A stretch of 64,000 nt of DNA from Homalodisca vitripennis. Lineage: Eukaryota > Arthropoda > Insecta > Hemiptera > Cicadellidae. The first letter of the stretch is position 1. Each line of letters starts with the position of its first letter. Shown here piece by piece: positions 36,746 through 49,261 of the stretch. The stretch spans positions 41,523,001 to 41,587,000 of the forward strand of contig NC_060214.1 in assembly GCF_021130785.1 (NCBI RefSeq), read 5' to 3'. The position numbers and the translations under genes are program-made. The notes under the pieces were generated by a model. That model did not search any database and was not told where the DNA came from. It saw only the letters and a list, made by a program, of their open reading frames with translations.

Positions 36746-38859
36746 TCAAGCTCTGGTATGTTTTAATTAGATAATTTTACTGTTAAATTATTGACTATTT
36801 TGTTACTATATGACTACTTTTAAAGTTATAGTTATAAAGGGAAATTTAATATTTATTAAAACATATATTTTTTGAAAAATATTTGACTCAACAACAATAA
36901 GCAAATCATTTTATTCATAAATTGGAGATACATTGAATTTATAGAGGATATATCCAAATCACATATCCCTCATTAGCTTTTTATGTATGCTTGGTGTATT
37001 TTATATGTTATTCTATCAATGTCATCATAGTTGGCTAGCACTGAAAAACTTTCTTAAAGAGGAACTTTCAGAAGTAAGAAGGTTATTCTAACCAATAAAG
37101 AAGAAGTTGTTAATGAAGCTTATTATTATTGTCAATTGTCTAGGACACAGAATACCCTTAATAATAAACATAATTAGCTACCAAACGAATGTAAATAAAA
37201 TAAATGAACCAAATTTGTGCATGTTTATAGTGAAATCCAAAGTTTATTGTTTTCTCCTGTCTTTTAGTTCTAATATTGTAAATGAACTATATCCAACATT
37301 ATGTATAAATACTATAAACAATGCTTTTATTATTTTTTTAATGTAGTATTGATTAATATTAAATATGATATATAGACGTTAACAATTTGAAACTTAATTA
37401 TTGAGAATTTTCTAGACAGCTTTAGTTCTATAATGCTTAGATCACGATTCGCATCTTCGCGGTTTAGAAGTTATCATATTGTTTTCCATAACAAGGCTTT
37501 TAAACAGTGTTTAACAAGACTATTAGTTAACCATTCCTCAAAGTAAAAAATCAATTTATCATAAATATATTAATTATATTATATTTAATTCTTCGTTTTT
37601 CTAAAGAGTTATAAAAATATAATGATCCGATCTAATCAAGTTGCACAGCATATGGTGAATAACGGCATTTTGTTAATAAAGTTATTTTACGTGTGTACAT
37701 GACATTTGCACATTTTGATCTGCGGGCATTAATCTCTTCTTTTATTGTTATACCAATCTCTCAATTACCAAAATAATTTCCAAAAACAACTGTTTGTCTT
37801 CCAATTCATGGGAATTATTTACCAAAGGCTAGACCATTACAAATAATATAAATGTCACATTTGTAGTTTCTGTATATATTGCACTTAAACGGTTCCTTGA
37901 ATTGAGTGTAATTTATTATATTACCATATCTTAATGTTGCCTGAAATAAATGTATTTCTTAGTATTTGCATAATGTACCTAACATGCGTATAGAAACGGG
38001 ATGGATCTATTTCAACAACTTTATCAGGAACAGTTTTAATCAACATACAAGTAATTTTCCTTTTACCTAAAAGTTACGTGAATGAAATTTAATCAATGGA
38101 AACGAGTTTCAATTAGTGTACTGAAGGCATATAATCGTATTTAGTCAATACTACGCTGTGTGGCCACAGCACACAATACTCTTTTAGATTAGTTCACCTT
38201 ATGGGTATTGTGCTATAATAATAAAACTAAACTTTAACAGTTTTAATGTTTAGAAAATATTTGTACTATGTCAGTTACCTATGCTGATATTACCTATAGG
38301 TTTGTGCAGTAATGTATTGAACAATTAGTATGCAATTTCAGTTTTTTTAATCTCATTTAGAATGCACAATTACATCTGAGGATAAATAAAGGGAAATTTA
38401 CTGTTATAAAAACCTGAATAAATATCACATTCAATGCATTGCCTAAAGGGTTTCAGTACAGATTACTCACATAAATAAGCAGATCCATTCACGCTCAGCT
38501 GAACTGTACATAATTATTTATTATCAGTATTCAGTAATACAAACTACTACTACAACTAGTTACTAGAAACAGTTAATCAATAAACACGTAAAAACACAAT
38601 CATGAACCACAAGAATAGCAAGTGGAATTCCAACACATTATAGTTTTTATTGAGATCTGAACAATAACTTTATAATTAATTTTAAATATGAATATATTTT
38701 ATAATACTGAGGTGTTAGATATTATGTAATAAATAAATGGTAAAAAATGTTATGTGACGATTCCAGCATATATTTCTAGGGCCAGACTGTTAACATCCTA
38801 TACGGTCTTAAGCGGCCAATCTTTATCAATTAATTACCAGTAATATATTTTATTTTTAT
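36746..38859. other. No gene recognised
   Basis: AT-rich non-coding sequence. The longest frame (79 codons, 37107-37346) has AT-driven composition (Ile, Asn, Leu) and no recognisable motif. Confidence 0.5.
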
Positions 38860-39152
38860 TCAGCATAACATTAAATGATTTCTTTGTAAGTAGTTCATCC
38901 TTCATAGGGCTTTTGCCTTATGGATGTTTCATTTTATTTCACAATTATTGAGTTTTGATTTTGTTGTAGGTTCTTTTTTATTGTTAATTATATATTTAGT
39001 TTGCTTAAATATTACATTAATATTAAATTGTTTTTAAGATTGTAATCATATTATGATCGATGGTTTTATATTGTTTGATGTTTTTTTTTATCAATCTCTT
39101 GTGAGTTTTTTTAATATTGTGAAATAAAACCTTTTCAATTTGAAATAAAATA
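38860..39152 (+). mobile_element. Possible LINE 3' UTR remnant
   Basis: CATAGGGCTTTTGCCTTATG at 38905 resembles the short hairpin-plus-G-rich motif found in 3' UTRs of Jockey/CR1-like insect LINEs. It is followed by about 200 T-rich bases and an AATAAA-bearing end (39123, GAAATAAAAC, then GAAATAAAATAATG). No reverse transcriptase sequence precedes it, so it would be a strongly 5'-truncated copy. The call rests on style rather than a firm match. Confidence 0.3.
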
Positions 39153-42100
39153 ATGAAAATGAATTTAACGCAGCAGTCGTAATAGGTTAAGCAATTCAGG
39201 TGGAGAAGATATTTCGTTTAATATAACATATGAATTTCAACTCAGTCTGTCACCACTAAGTCTGAAAGCTATCCATACTTGGGTCAGTTAATTTGCTGTA
39301 AACAAGCAGGAATATGCTGAATATGCTGAGTTAGCGTCTGGGACAACGCCACTCAGGGAGAAGTCCATTCTTCTTAGAACAGTCGTGCCGGGGTTTTAAA
39401 CGCGTAAGGCTCGCGCGATATCTCTTTCTCGCTTTCTCTTCAGCTCTAAATTGGTGACCTTTAAAGTTTTATAAATGATGAAGAAAATTTCAAATTGTTC
39501 ATAAAATAATGTATATTGTTTTACTCCATGAACCAAGAGAGAGTTTTAATTATAAATAACCTGGACTAGGGTAACTCATCATGACGTCTGAGATCAATCC
39601 AAGAACATTGGAAATAAATTTAGTGTGGTTAAAGCTACACAGTTAATAATGTGCTATTTTTGCAGTAGTAATGAAGTTGAAAAATGCGCTGACTGGTAAG
39701 TTGTTTATATAACAAAGCCATACTGCCTGAAGTGCTTACATACATATTACAAACGATGATAGTTTCTCCAATAATTCCACCAACGTAATAATCAATCCAG
39801 GATAAAGTTTTATCAAAATAAGCAATTAATAACTCCCCAGAATTATATTGCTATACATTATCTGCAAATAAAATTTATTCACTTCAAAACTATACCAAAA
39901 TAAGAGTAGTGTTTTTGGATTTTTTGAACAAAAATGCCCAAAATATGGTACTTTAAAATAATACGAGTTAAATCTATAGATTGTAAATAGGTTCAAACAA
40001 TGGACTTTTACAATGAATTAGGCTACTTTGTGATTACTCCGGAGGCTGACTTTTGGAGAAGGTGCGCCTTCATTAAAATTGTAGATTATTCAGTCCTAAA
40101 TATGAGGAAGTATTCTGTTCTCCTAACACCCTGTCCGCTTTGACCGAAAGAGGCTGGAACAGAGCTAGCCTACAGGTCTTCCATAGTGACATGACTGAAA
40201 CAGAGATCGTTATTCCTCAAAACGTTATCTTGACAGGAGGCGGCCACTGCCCACAACCCTGTCCGCTCTGATTATTCTATCACTTAACTGTATCATGCAG
40301 GTCTGAGATTGATAGCTCTGTCTTAGATCATCCATAGTTGACTCATCAAGAAGCTGTATTTTATCATCTACAACTCAGTTGTAAGCTATAGTAACTGTTT
40401 TAGATCATCCATGGTTGATTCAGAAATACGCTTATTTTTTATCATCTTTTTAACATCTTTATGTTACATCAATATGTACTTGATCACTCGTCATCTTCTG
40501 TATGACGGTGTGTATTTTCATGCGTAATTATTTACTATTACTAATTAAAAAAATACATTGAAATATCGAGTAAATTACAATTTGATGAGTTGGAAATAGT
40601 TCGAACTAATTTTATTGCGTCATATATTGATTCGTGAATGATCACATGTAAATGTTTAAGGCAATCTCTGTGAAACAAATTTATACCATTAATTAGGCTG
40701 TCACCTACTTCTGTTTGGTCATATATGTATTTACCCATTGACAAGTACTATTCGAAGTACCAACATTGACAAGAGCAACTAATAAAAAATATTTATAAAA
40801 CTATGATAATATTGCAACTGTACAAACATTACATAAAACATTTTTGTTTGAATATAAAGTAAGATTGATACAACACTATCTGCATTAGACGAGTTCAATT
40901 CAATTAAATTTAAATGACTATATTTGTATCATATATATAGAAAAGAACGAATCTGGGGCTATAAGGCTCTGTTATACAATTAAACCTAAAGTTCATGATT
41001 TAGCTTATTGACAGGGATTATGGTTTAGATATTTCTCTTGCTTTATCTAATTTTAATAAACATTTTTTTTATATTAAGAATTTATTTCACGATATTTATA
41101 AAATTATACAATTACTTTTATTTTTAATATAAAACTCATTTACGCGCACAAAACTAACCAAAGAGTCTGGCTATTTCCTAAAACAAAAGGGTTTCGTTTA
41201 ATAAAAAAACAAAATGTAATGAGAGCATTGAAGGCTTCCCAGCAATCCTAAAAATAGTTTGAGGATGTTTGAAATATTTATAACACATATATAGCAAAGT
41301 ATTATATATTATTAAGACCTGAATACTATTCAGATACAGCTTGCATCATTCTGCCGACGGTATCACTTTATTATTAAATATCTTGACAGCCGTATTATGT
41401 ATTCATTAACTGAACAGTTTTTTTAGTTTACTGTTTTATCGTTAGCTTATTTTCAATCCAAAACCGTTATTAGGTTTGAAAATATGACATGTAAAAAATC
41501 TATACTGTGACAGAAACATATAAATTATCTCTTGACATTCACGGAAACATGGGGAAAAATATGTGATTAAAGGGAAAATCAATAGAAGTGAGTGGATTTT
41601 TACTGTTAACAAATAAAGTTTAATGAACTAATTTTAAATGCTTTGGTGTAGACAAAAACCCTTTGAACAAACTTGGGGTCTGTTAAACCCTTAGATATAT
41701 GTAATTAGTCCTAACTTGCTTTTTGCTAAATATTAGCAAAATTAATTCTGATTTTAAAGCCAACAGTATAAAAAGCGGCTACCAACATAATCGGGTGATT
41801 ATTATCAAATGATATTGTAATATTCGATATTCATGACCATCCAAAGTACTGAAAGCGAATTGTGGACTAAATAACGTAATATAAATTTCAATGAACAATA
41901 TGGTTTGGGTAGCTTCCAAACTTTTAATTTAATTTATAAATATGGATATAATATGTTAAAAATTGTAATATAATATCCAGAGTTTCCCGTAATTTTCTGG
42001 ACAAAGGTATAACACTTTATTGCTTAAGTCTAGACATATTTCACCATATGAACATGGGTCTATCATGCTTAGTTCCCCAACTGTATGTCTATGTTTTTAT

Positions 42101-42949
42101 TAGGAAATTAATATTTCAAAACCAATATATTAAATTACACCAAATTCGGTTCAAAATTGTATTATAACAAGGGCAGTTACTGAAATAATGTTATGAAATT
42201 ATCTTTATTATTTCAAAAATGGTGGCCGTAAAAACATTTAATATCGTAAAAACCAGCAGTTTCTATGATGAACCACAAGAATAGCAGTTTTTAGGGGATA
42301 TATCACAAATATAACGACAGCAATATTATTTAAATTGAATAATAAGTAACTGATTTAGAGTAAATTTACTGTGACAAAGATGGCCTCCATTGAGGGCTGC
42401 AGTTTATTTAGGTTTTGTATTGTTGGTTATTACAATAAAAATACTGAATATTTTTATTGAAATAAAAATAAAAATATTGAAATTGAAAATATTTTTAAGC
42501 ATATATGAAATAAAAAAAACTTAAATTATATATTATACTATTACATGTTTTTCTTACAGTAAAATTTTCATAAAATTCGGCTTAAAATATCTGCAGTCCT
42601 TTGTCGATAGAACGTAGATCAACTCACTATAACTTTAAGGAAATATGAAGGGACAAAACAACCTTCATATTTGTGGGTTAAAATATAATTATATTTAGGG
42701 TATAATTTATATATTAATGTCTTGAATATGTATATATAAATTGCATTTAATGTGGAAATGGTCAAATAAACGTTTTACAGCACAAATATGTATGATAAAC
42801 TTTATTCCAAATCAGTATAAGATGAAATGAAAACCAATAATAATACCAATATTCAATTTCATACATTATTTATTCTTTAATTAAATACCTACAGATGTAT
42901 ATTAAATCCTTTGAGACTATTGGACAGAATATAGTCTTAAATTTGAAAT
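39153..42949. other. No gene recognised
   Basis: Mostly non-coding AT-rich DNA. A more GC-rich patch at 39290-39450 (with CGCGTAAGGCTCGCGCGAT) and a patch at 40120-40300 containing two CCCTGTCCGCT motifs may be transposon remnants. Tandem units at 40301-40450 are listed separately. Confidence 0.5.
40301..40450 (+). repeat. 76-base tandem pair related to 15182-15395
   Basis: TTAGATCATCCATAGTTGAC (40322) recurs as TTAGATCATCCATGGTTGAT about 76 bases later, each with TTTTATCATCT or TTTTTATCATCT downstream. The preceding GTCTGAGATTGATAG matches the units in the palindrome spacer. Confidence 0.6.
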
Positions 42950-43260
42950 AAAACATGATTTATTACAAAACATGAAGATAAAATGTTCTGTTCAAAATAA
43001 TTAATGTAGCGAATTAAATATTACATAAAATGTATGAACCAACGAAGGATTTGTATTAAAATGTATTCAAGCAATCATCATCGATGTAGCTCGTAAATCT
43101 GTTATTCCATTGAGTAGGTTGGGAGGCTTCCGACTGCCGTTCCAGGTTTTATTCAATTTCCTCGCGAGAGAAAACATTTGATTTGTATGACAAATGGATT
43201 ACATCATCTGAGAATATTGTGTTATGCGGTTAAAGTGTGGTATTTACTAATAAGACTCTA
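42950..43260 (+). repeat. Dispersed repeat shared with 23680-23960
   Basis: Contains TCAAGCAATCATCATCGATG, then TGTAGCTCGTAAATCTGTTA and TTCAATTTCCTCGCGAG, which match the spacer copy in the same order. Higher GC around 43125-43170 (CTTCCGACTGCCGTTCC) is specific to this copy. Confidence 0.5.
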
Positions 43261-43784
43261 TTTAGCTATTAAACTAACCAATAAGTCTTAAAATTATCTT
43301 TTGTATGAAAACTAAAGTCAATATATACAACATAAAGTATACATCTTATATTTAAATATTGGGTTTTGTTAAATAAGCATTATTTATTACATTCTGTTAA
43401 TAACAACTATAACGTTTACAGTATTGTGCACAAAACACAATATTCTAGAAGTCCCATTCTAAGGATTCAAAAGGTAAATTTAAGATTTAGTTAGCATCTA
43501 GCATTATAGTTGTCCTTAGAGTTACGGGAAACCCTGAATAAAGTGTTTTACGAAGAACTCGTGGTTTTCCTATAGTAAATCCTTTCAGCAAGGGAAAATC
43601 TTCTACAGTTTTATATTAAGATTACTGATTTAATTTCTCAACATATATCTAATTTTAACATGGAAAGTACCCATTCTTGTTGACTAAGATGTACACCAGG
43701 TACAGATGGTGACGACAGAATGGCCCTGTATTGAAACGGCTCTTTGAAGAGGATGGCTCAGGCCTTTTGGTACTGTTAATTATA

Positions 43785-44982
43785 CAGGGTGTGTCACAAA
43801 GGACTTTACAACTTTGAAAATTCATATATATTTTATTAAACAAAGTACAGAGCTGGTTTTTGGATTATTGTAAAGGAAAAATCTTCAAGTTTTTTTTACT
43901 TTAAACTAAAGATGTTCTATGTGGCTTCCGTTGGTTATTCTGCAGACATCCCATCGGTAGTCGATTTCTTCCCAGACTCGCACTAGCATTTCAGGTGTAA
44001 CTTGCTCAGCAGCAGCATAAATTCTTGCTCTAAGTTCAGGTAGAGTGGCCAGCAAAGGAGGTACGTACACCATATCTTTTATGAAACCCCAGAAGAAAAA
44101 ATCTAGCGGTGTCAGGTCTGTGGAACGGGGGAGCCATGCAATTAGCGCATCACGGCCAATCTATTGACCTGGGAAGCGGTCATTTAGAAAGTCCCGGACG
44201 TCAGTCAGATAGTGTGGTGGTGCGCCATCTTGCACAAAGAAAACATTTCTTTCTCGGTCATCCTCATCGATCTGTGGTATTACAAATTTTGCAACATATC
44301 AAGGTACACTATCCCATTGATGGTTCTCTCTAGGAAAAAAAGGGGCCGTACACTTTTCCTCTTGCTCAACGCACAAAAAACGTTCAATTTAGGACTATCA
44401 GGAAAAGGTTGTAATGTTTCATGTGGATTTTCGCTACCCCAAATCCTACATTTATGTGTGTTTACCTTGCCACTTAAGTGAAAAGTGGACTCGGCAGAAA
44501 AGATTATGTTGTCCAAGAAATGTTCATCATCATCCACTCGATTTAACATATCCACACAGAAGTTCCTATGGGAAATCTTATCAGTGTCTTTAATCGTTTG
44601 TAAAAGCGAATATCGGTATGGTTTCAAGTGCAAACGTTTTCTTAACACACGCCAAACCGTCGTATGTGGTACTTGCAGCTCTCGAGATGCACTGCCAGTC
44701 GATTTCGTGGGGCTATTTACAAAACATAGTCTCACTTGCTCAATGACTTCGTCAGATGTTCTTGGACGACCTGAGGATTTTTTTGTTTCACTGATCAACC
44801 TGTTTGTACAAAACAACTATGCCACTCATAAATTCTAGGCCTACTAGGAGGATCTTTAGCGTACTTGGTACGAACATTACGCTGAAGTGTTGTCGCAGAA
44901 TTCAGTTCTAAGATATTTTGGTATTTTTTTATATTGTGGTTTAAAAATTAGAAAAGAGGTTCCAGACTTAATTGTCACCCTA
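43785..44982 (-). mobile_element. Tc1/mariner-like transposon, degenerate
   Basis: About 1.2 kb, flanked by TA dinucleotides (43783-43784 and 44983-44984) as in the IS630/Tc1/mariner superfamily. The left end reads CAGGGTGTGTCACAAAGG; the right end in reverse reads TAGGGTGACAATTAAG, so the terminal repeats have decayed but keep AGGGTG at both ends. It encodes a minus-strand transposase remnant (43906-44950). It is a fossil copy: both ends are diverged and the gene is broken. Confidence 0.85.
43906..44950 (-). pseudogene. Tc1/mariner-like transposase, inactive
   Basis: Read from the right, the frame opens in a helix-turn-helix region, with R-T-K-Y-A-K and Y-E-W-H-S-C-F motifs at about 44830-44900, without a clear start codon. 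Near 44800 the frame shifts into the 178-codon stretch 44280-44816, which carries a second HTH with R-P-R-T-S and H-T-T-V-W-R-V-L-R. The first catalytic Asp is replaced by Ala (F-S-A-E-S-T at about 44493). Near 44285 one base is missing. The second catalytic Asp lies in Q-D-G-A-P-P-H (about 44225) and the third acidic site in D-L-T-P-L-D (about 44105). An in-frame TAG interrupts at 44161-44163. The natural stop is at 43906. Normal role: cutting and pasting its own element at TA sites. As read it is dead. Confidence 0.9.
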
Positions 44983-44984
44983 TA

Positions 44985-47710
44985 TATTGCTTATAAATTT
45001 AGTTACTAAAGAAATGAATTATGTTACAGTAAAATTTACTTTTACATCCAAAAACCTTTAGTATCTAGTTGTATGTTTTAAAGAATTACGTAATAGATTC
45101 TACTCCTAAATATTAAAACACTCTTTTAATGAATTAGCAATAGTTGTCGAAATTCTAACGCATAAATAATTTCGAAATCGAAATTTAAAATAGTTATATA
45201 AATATTACAAATTATTTTAAGTGTGACCTTGGATATTTAATTTAGGATACATAGTGTATTCCCTCATTACTCTTTTTATTGTTTAATTAATATATGAAGA
45301 CCCTTAAAATCTACCTAAGGTGACACTAACCAATCGCACTCTGCTAGGAGGGCTGAAAAATAAAATGTCTATAAAACCACGAAGAACGCAAGCCATTTTA
45401 AAGGTAAAGTCTAGGCAGTGCAGAAACGTGCCTCAATATCTAACACAACAAGGAAGAAAATGAAGGAAAATAAAGGGACCCAAAAGTAAAAAAATAGCAG
45501 ATAACCAAACAGCCATAAAGATTCTAAACTCTTACTCGTATACCTGTAAGATGGAATTCATTACTCCCCAAAACAATGGTTAGGGACAATCGTGTAACAA
45601 TGCGTAAGATCCAGGTTGATTCCAAGTGTCTGTAAAAAATAGCTTCGTACGTCATCACGTGATACGTCTTTATAAAGATTTATACAGTTACTTGAATGTA
45701 TGAGGCTTAAAAATTCTTAGAGAACAGTTTTATGCTAACCGACATCTTTGCTTCAGATAAAACTTACATAATTTTCCTGTGATAGAACTTATGTTACCTT
45801 ACAATTTATGGGATATTCATTCATCCCTTTACAGTTACTGCAAGTTCGTAAAGGTTAGGAGCATGCCATTTATGTACTGCAAAGTTTATTGTTTATTACT
45901 GTATAGTTTACTTTATTTTAGTCAGCTGATAACTAATAACAATACCACTCAGGTGTTTCATAAAATATGTCTTTTGTCCGTCAGTTCGCAGAATGTATAA
46001 ACTTATTTTAATCCATAGCCTTGTTTTGATTCTTGAACTATCATTTTTATTAAAGCAAAATTCAAGAAGTGTACATCCGTCCAGTGGGCATGACTGATTA
46101 CAAGTAGATCCTCAACAACAAGTAAAGAATATTTAAGAGAGTATCCCGAGAACGAATCACTAACCACAAATATTATTATTTTTGGCTGAGGTATGTTTGT
46201 TGAACTTAAACAATTGTCACAAAAGGTCTGGATTTTTAAAAAGTATAATATGTAAAGGTATTGTTGCCAGGTATAAATAACATCAATACAAATTACTCTT
46301 AGAAGTACTTTCACCCTCACTCGTCTATTTCCACTACAATTACTAGGCTTAGATATAAAGTACCCATGGTAAGAAGGGTTTATTTAAAAGGAAACATTTA
46401 CTAACAAATGTGTCCCTGATAAAATAATAGACTAAATCTTCACCTATTTATATGTATCTGTAATGTAGAAACGATGTAAAGGTTTGTTTTGAGCTTCTTC
46501 GTCGCTGACTTTCTTCGGATCTCTTCAGGAGAACACGACTGCAGATTCCAATATTCATGTCTGAGTAAACGTCAGATACCAGACGCTGCATTAACAGGAA
46601 GAGGAACTTGATGTAAGCTCGAAATTAAACATTAGCTTAGTTTTTATTCGTAAGTTAATTTTTGAATAATAAGTACTTTATGTTTTACTAATCCTAACAA
46701 TTGTACATTTTATAATTCAGCAATTACATGAATTAATATAAATTTTTATCTCAATAATATATAAACTGTGCAAAACGTTACACATGTACCAAGAATCAAT
46801 TTATAAAAGTCAGTTAATTCTTTTAATCTAAGAGTGCACTGAATAAAAAATCGGTCTGACAGTCCTGTGAGACTACTTGGTGCTTGCTGTAGTGTCATCA
46901 GTAATGTTACCTGCAATGCTGAACTGTCTTGAGCAACATGTGCATTTTTTACGACACAACCAATTCTTAAGTTAACCACCTGGTTTTTGCCTTTCTATTA
47001 CGCGTAACTTTGTTCGTCTCTTAGAATTTTCAGCATGCCTTCAGTCTGCATAAAATTTGGAACACACTGTATATTGTCAATAAATGTATCATACCTTGGC
47101 GTTATAAAATCAACATGAATATTAAACATTGAGAATATAGTTTCTATTCAAGGAAATTATTTTTCTTGTACTATATAAATGATTTTTAAGGTGACTTAAG
47201 TTTAGTGATTTAAAATGGTTTTCAAATTTACACCCATGGAAATTTTATAAAGAATGTGTGTTTGCGTTTGTAAGTGGTTCTAACCCTCCTAATAAACGTT
47301 TATGGATATCATCTTTGACGTTTTCTTATAATAAATTATGTTAATATTATTAGTCGTTATGTATTCATCCTTACCTATTAGATAATCATTGTTATATTAT
47401 TATCTGGTAGTAAACATTGGTAGTAGAAAATTTCATGTAATTTAAACTATTTATAATTATGATGAAAGCTATAACTGATAACATTTACAGAGATTATTTT
47501 TTATTTCTTTTGTGGTGCTACCCATAGTGATCATCAGATAATAAGTCTGCATATTTTAAATTCTCTTTATGAATAATCAACACTAAAATAATTGTTTTCG
47601 TTATTATTTTAGGTTATATCCAAAGATGTCATTTATATATTTTTTACATATAAGTGAAATCTGTCATCTACTAATACTTGTTGCTCTTCATATTTGATAT
47701 CTCCTAACAA
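44985..47710. other. No gene recognised
   Basis: Non-coding AT-rich DNA. A terminus-like GGAACACACTGTATA at 47059-47073 resembles ends of mariner-type or miniature elements, and the moderately GC-rich 46840-47070 beside it (77-codon minus frame at 46746-46979) may be the body of such a remnant. I cannot define its other end. Confidence 0.4.
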
Positions 47711-47772
47711 TAATGATTGTTATTGTATGGAAACACGTACAATGGTGATTATTATTGTATGGCAACACGTAA
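47711..47772 (+). repeat. 31-base duplication
   Basis: Two neighbouring units share TTATTGTATGG, AACACGTA and AATG/AATGG: 47711-47740 and 47741-47772. Copies differ by a few bases. Confidence 0.7.
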
Positions 47773-47840
47773 TATTTTAAGGATATTAAAAAAAAGTATC
47801 TTGTACTGAATAGACACTCCCGAAAATTCAGCTAATGCCA

Positions 47841-47975
47841 ATGGCGCAGTGCAGAGGGTACAATGGTTAACGCAACATAACCAGATCAAGCAACTTTGAG
47901 CGTGGATTCTGCTTGGATGGGTGACCGATTCTTAGCACGAAATTTGTTTGCGTGGTAAAATAAGACATCCTTACT
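47841..47975 (+). mobile_element. 5S-rRNA-like SINE, internally shortened copy
   Basis: AGATCAAGCAACTTTGAGCG at 47883 and TGCTTGGATGGGTGACCG at about 47910 match the 5S rRNA internal promoter; the second motif is exact for the box C core. The head (GGCGCAGTGCAGAGGGTACA) corresponds to GTGTAGCGGTACAACGG of the copy at 35322. About 110 bases of the body are missing, and the copy ends with CGTGGTAAAATAAGACATCC, like the other tail. Confidence 0.65.
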
Positions 47976-48289
47976 TTATTTTACCATCATCAAATATGAA
48001 GCATTTCGTTAATTTATAATGGATTTTGTAGCCTAACTATGGATGTTTCTTAGAAGAATTGTTGATAAGCTTGTCTGAATACTTTCTTTCATCGGCATTT
48101 GAATAAAAGTTAGTTACAGTTTTTATTAGTATAAATTTTGTAAATAAATAAGGGAACGAAAAATATCACGTGTACATTTTTAACCAATTTTCAGTAAAAA
48201 TACATTTGTTATACGGAACCATACAATTGTAGCACATCACATAAGGGACTTGAGATATTCAGTAAAATAACCACCGAGTATAAGTGGTT

Positions 48290-48475
48290 ATTTGTAGCTC
48301 CAACAATCTGAGTCACAGTTAGAGACCGAGGGCCAAGAGAAAAGAATCACGAGGACTGAAGTCCGGATATTGCTTTCTCTCGAAGCCGCAGCGAATTTGC
48401 ATTGTTTCACCTCAGCGTTATTTATTGTGTAAAAACTGAGCGATATTTAACGCAATCGGTTATATTAACCTCCTG
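48290..48475 (-). repeat. Dispersed repeat with 53-base block shared with 53867
   Basis: Minus strand 48410-48358 matches plus strand 53867-53919 at 48 of 53 bases, with the last 30 bases identical (CGGCTTCGAGAGAAAGCAAT, then ATCCGGACTT). The GC-richer surroundings (TTGGCCCTCGGTCTC on the minus strand) suggest the end of a mobile element. Family not recognised. Confidence 0.6.
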
Positions 48476-48859
48476 AATATATTTTATGAGGTTTTATTGT
48501 TTCCTTTTTGCAAACACTGCAATTTTATATATTCATATTTTCTCTTTAATTTTGTTTTGAAATAATTTGTAAATGTTGCTGTCAGATTTATATTTCTAAG
48601 ACTACAATCGTCGTCTACTTAAAATGCCACCTTGTAGAGGACACACTCGTTAGGTATACATAAATATAAAAATAAACGCATTGATTCATGAGTTTATTTC
48701 AACAAACAACTTATTTCAAGTAGGCTCAGGTCAATACTAAATACTAACTGTAACTAACAAATCGAACTAAATCACAGCTCAGTAATCACAAACTAACATT
48801 TATTAATTCGAAGATCCTTCTTATGCGAAACAGAAAACAGTTGTAATATGTTCGGTGTA

Positions 48860-49215
48860 GTTGTAATTGCAAATGCTGTGACCAAAACAACAGAAGCCTC
48901 TTCTTCCAACTTCCAGTCTCACTTTCTGGAAGTGAAGCCTTTCATCTTGGTGGGTGCTTCTTTGAGAGACTTCAACACATACGAAAGTTACTTTTTGAGA
49001 TACTTTAGCTGTCTAAAATGTGAGTACCTTGTGAACTATGCACCACGTCAGCAGCCTGCACACTGCCAGATATGGTCAATCCGATGCAGGTTGAAAATGA
49101 ACCTGATGTCAGTTTCTGCATCTTTTGAATTTGGCCAATGTCCCTTCCAGAAATGCTGTTCCTATAAGCAGGTAGACAGTATTGTAAGACTGGTAGAACT
49201 AACGTATGCATAAGC
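48860..49215 (-). pseudogene. LINE reverse transcriptase C-terminus, fragment
   Basis: Read on the minus strand from 49211, the first stretch carries L-V-L-P-V-L-Q-Y-C-L-P-A-Y, then I-Q-K-M-Q, typical of the segment after the RT domain in Jockey/RTE-like insect LINEs. The frame changes after K-M-Q, continues as R-F-I-F-N-L-H-R-I-D-H-I and hits a stop near 49050. A third piece near 48890-48960 has G-R-R-G-F-C-C-F-G, the usual C-terminal G-R-R motif. So the domain order is right but the frame is broken at least twice. The 121-codon plus-strand frame over the same place is its shadow. Confidence 0.7.
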
Positions 49216-49261
49216 TTGAATGGTCACTTTGGGATCAAAGAAGTTATTTCGGTTAAAGTAT

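Noticed and set aside
44109..44838. Plus-strand frames of 74-117 codons
   Set aside because: They are antisense shadows of the Tc1/mariner-like transposase.
48848..49213. 121-codon plus-strand frame
   Set aside because: It lies antisense over the LINE reverse transcriptase fragment, whose motifs are on the minus strand.
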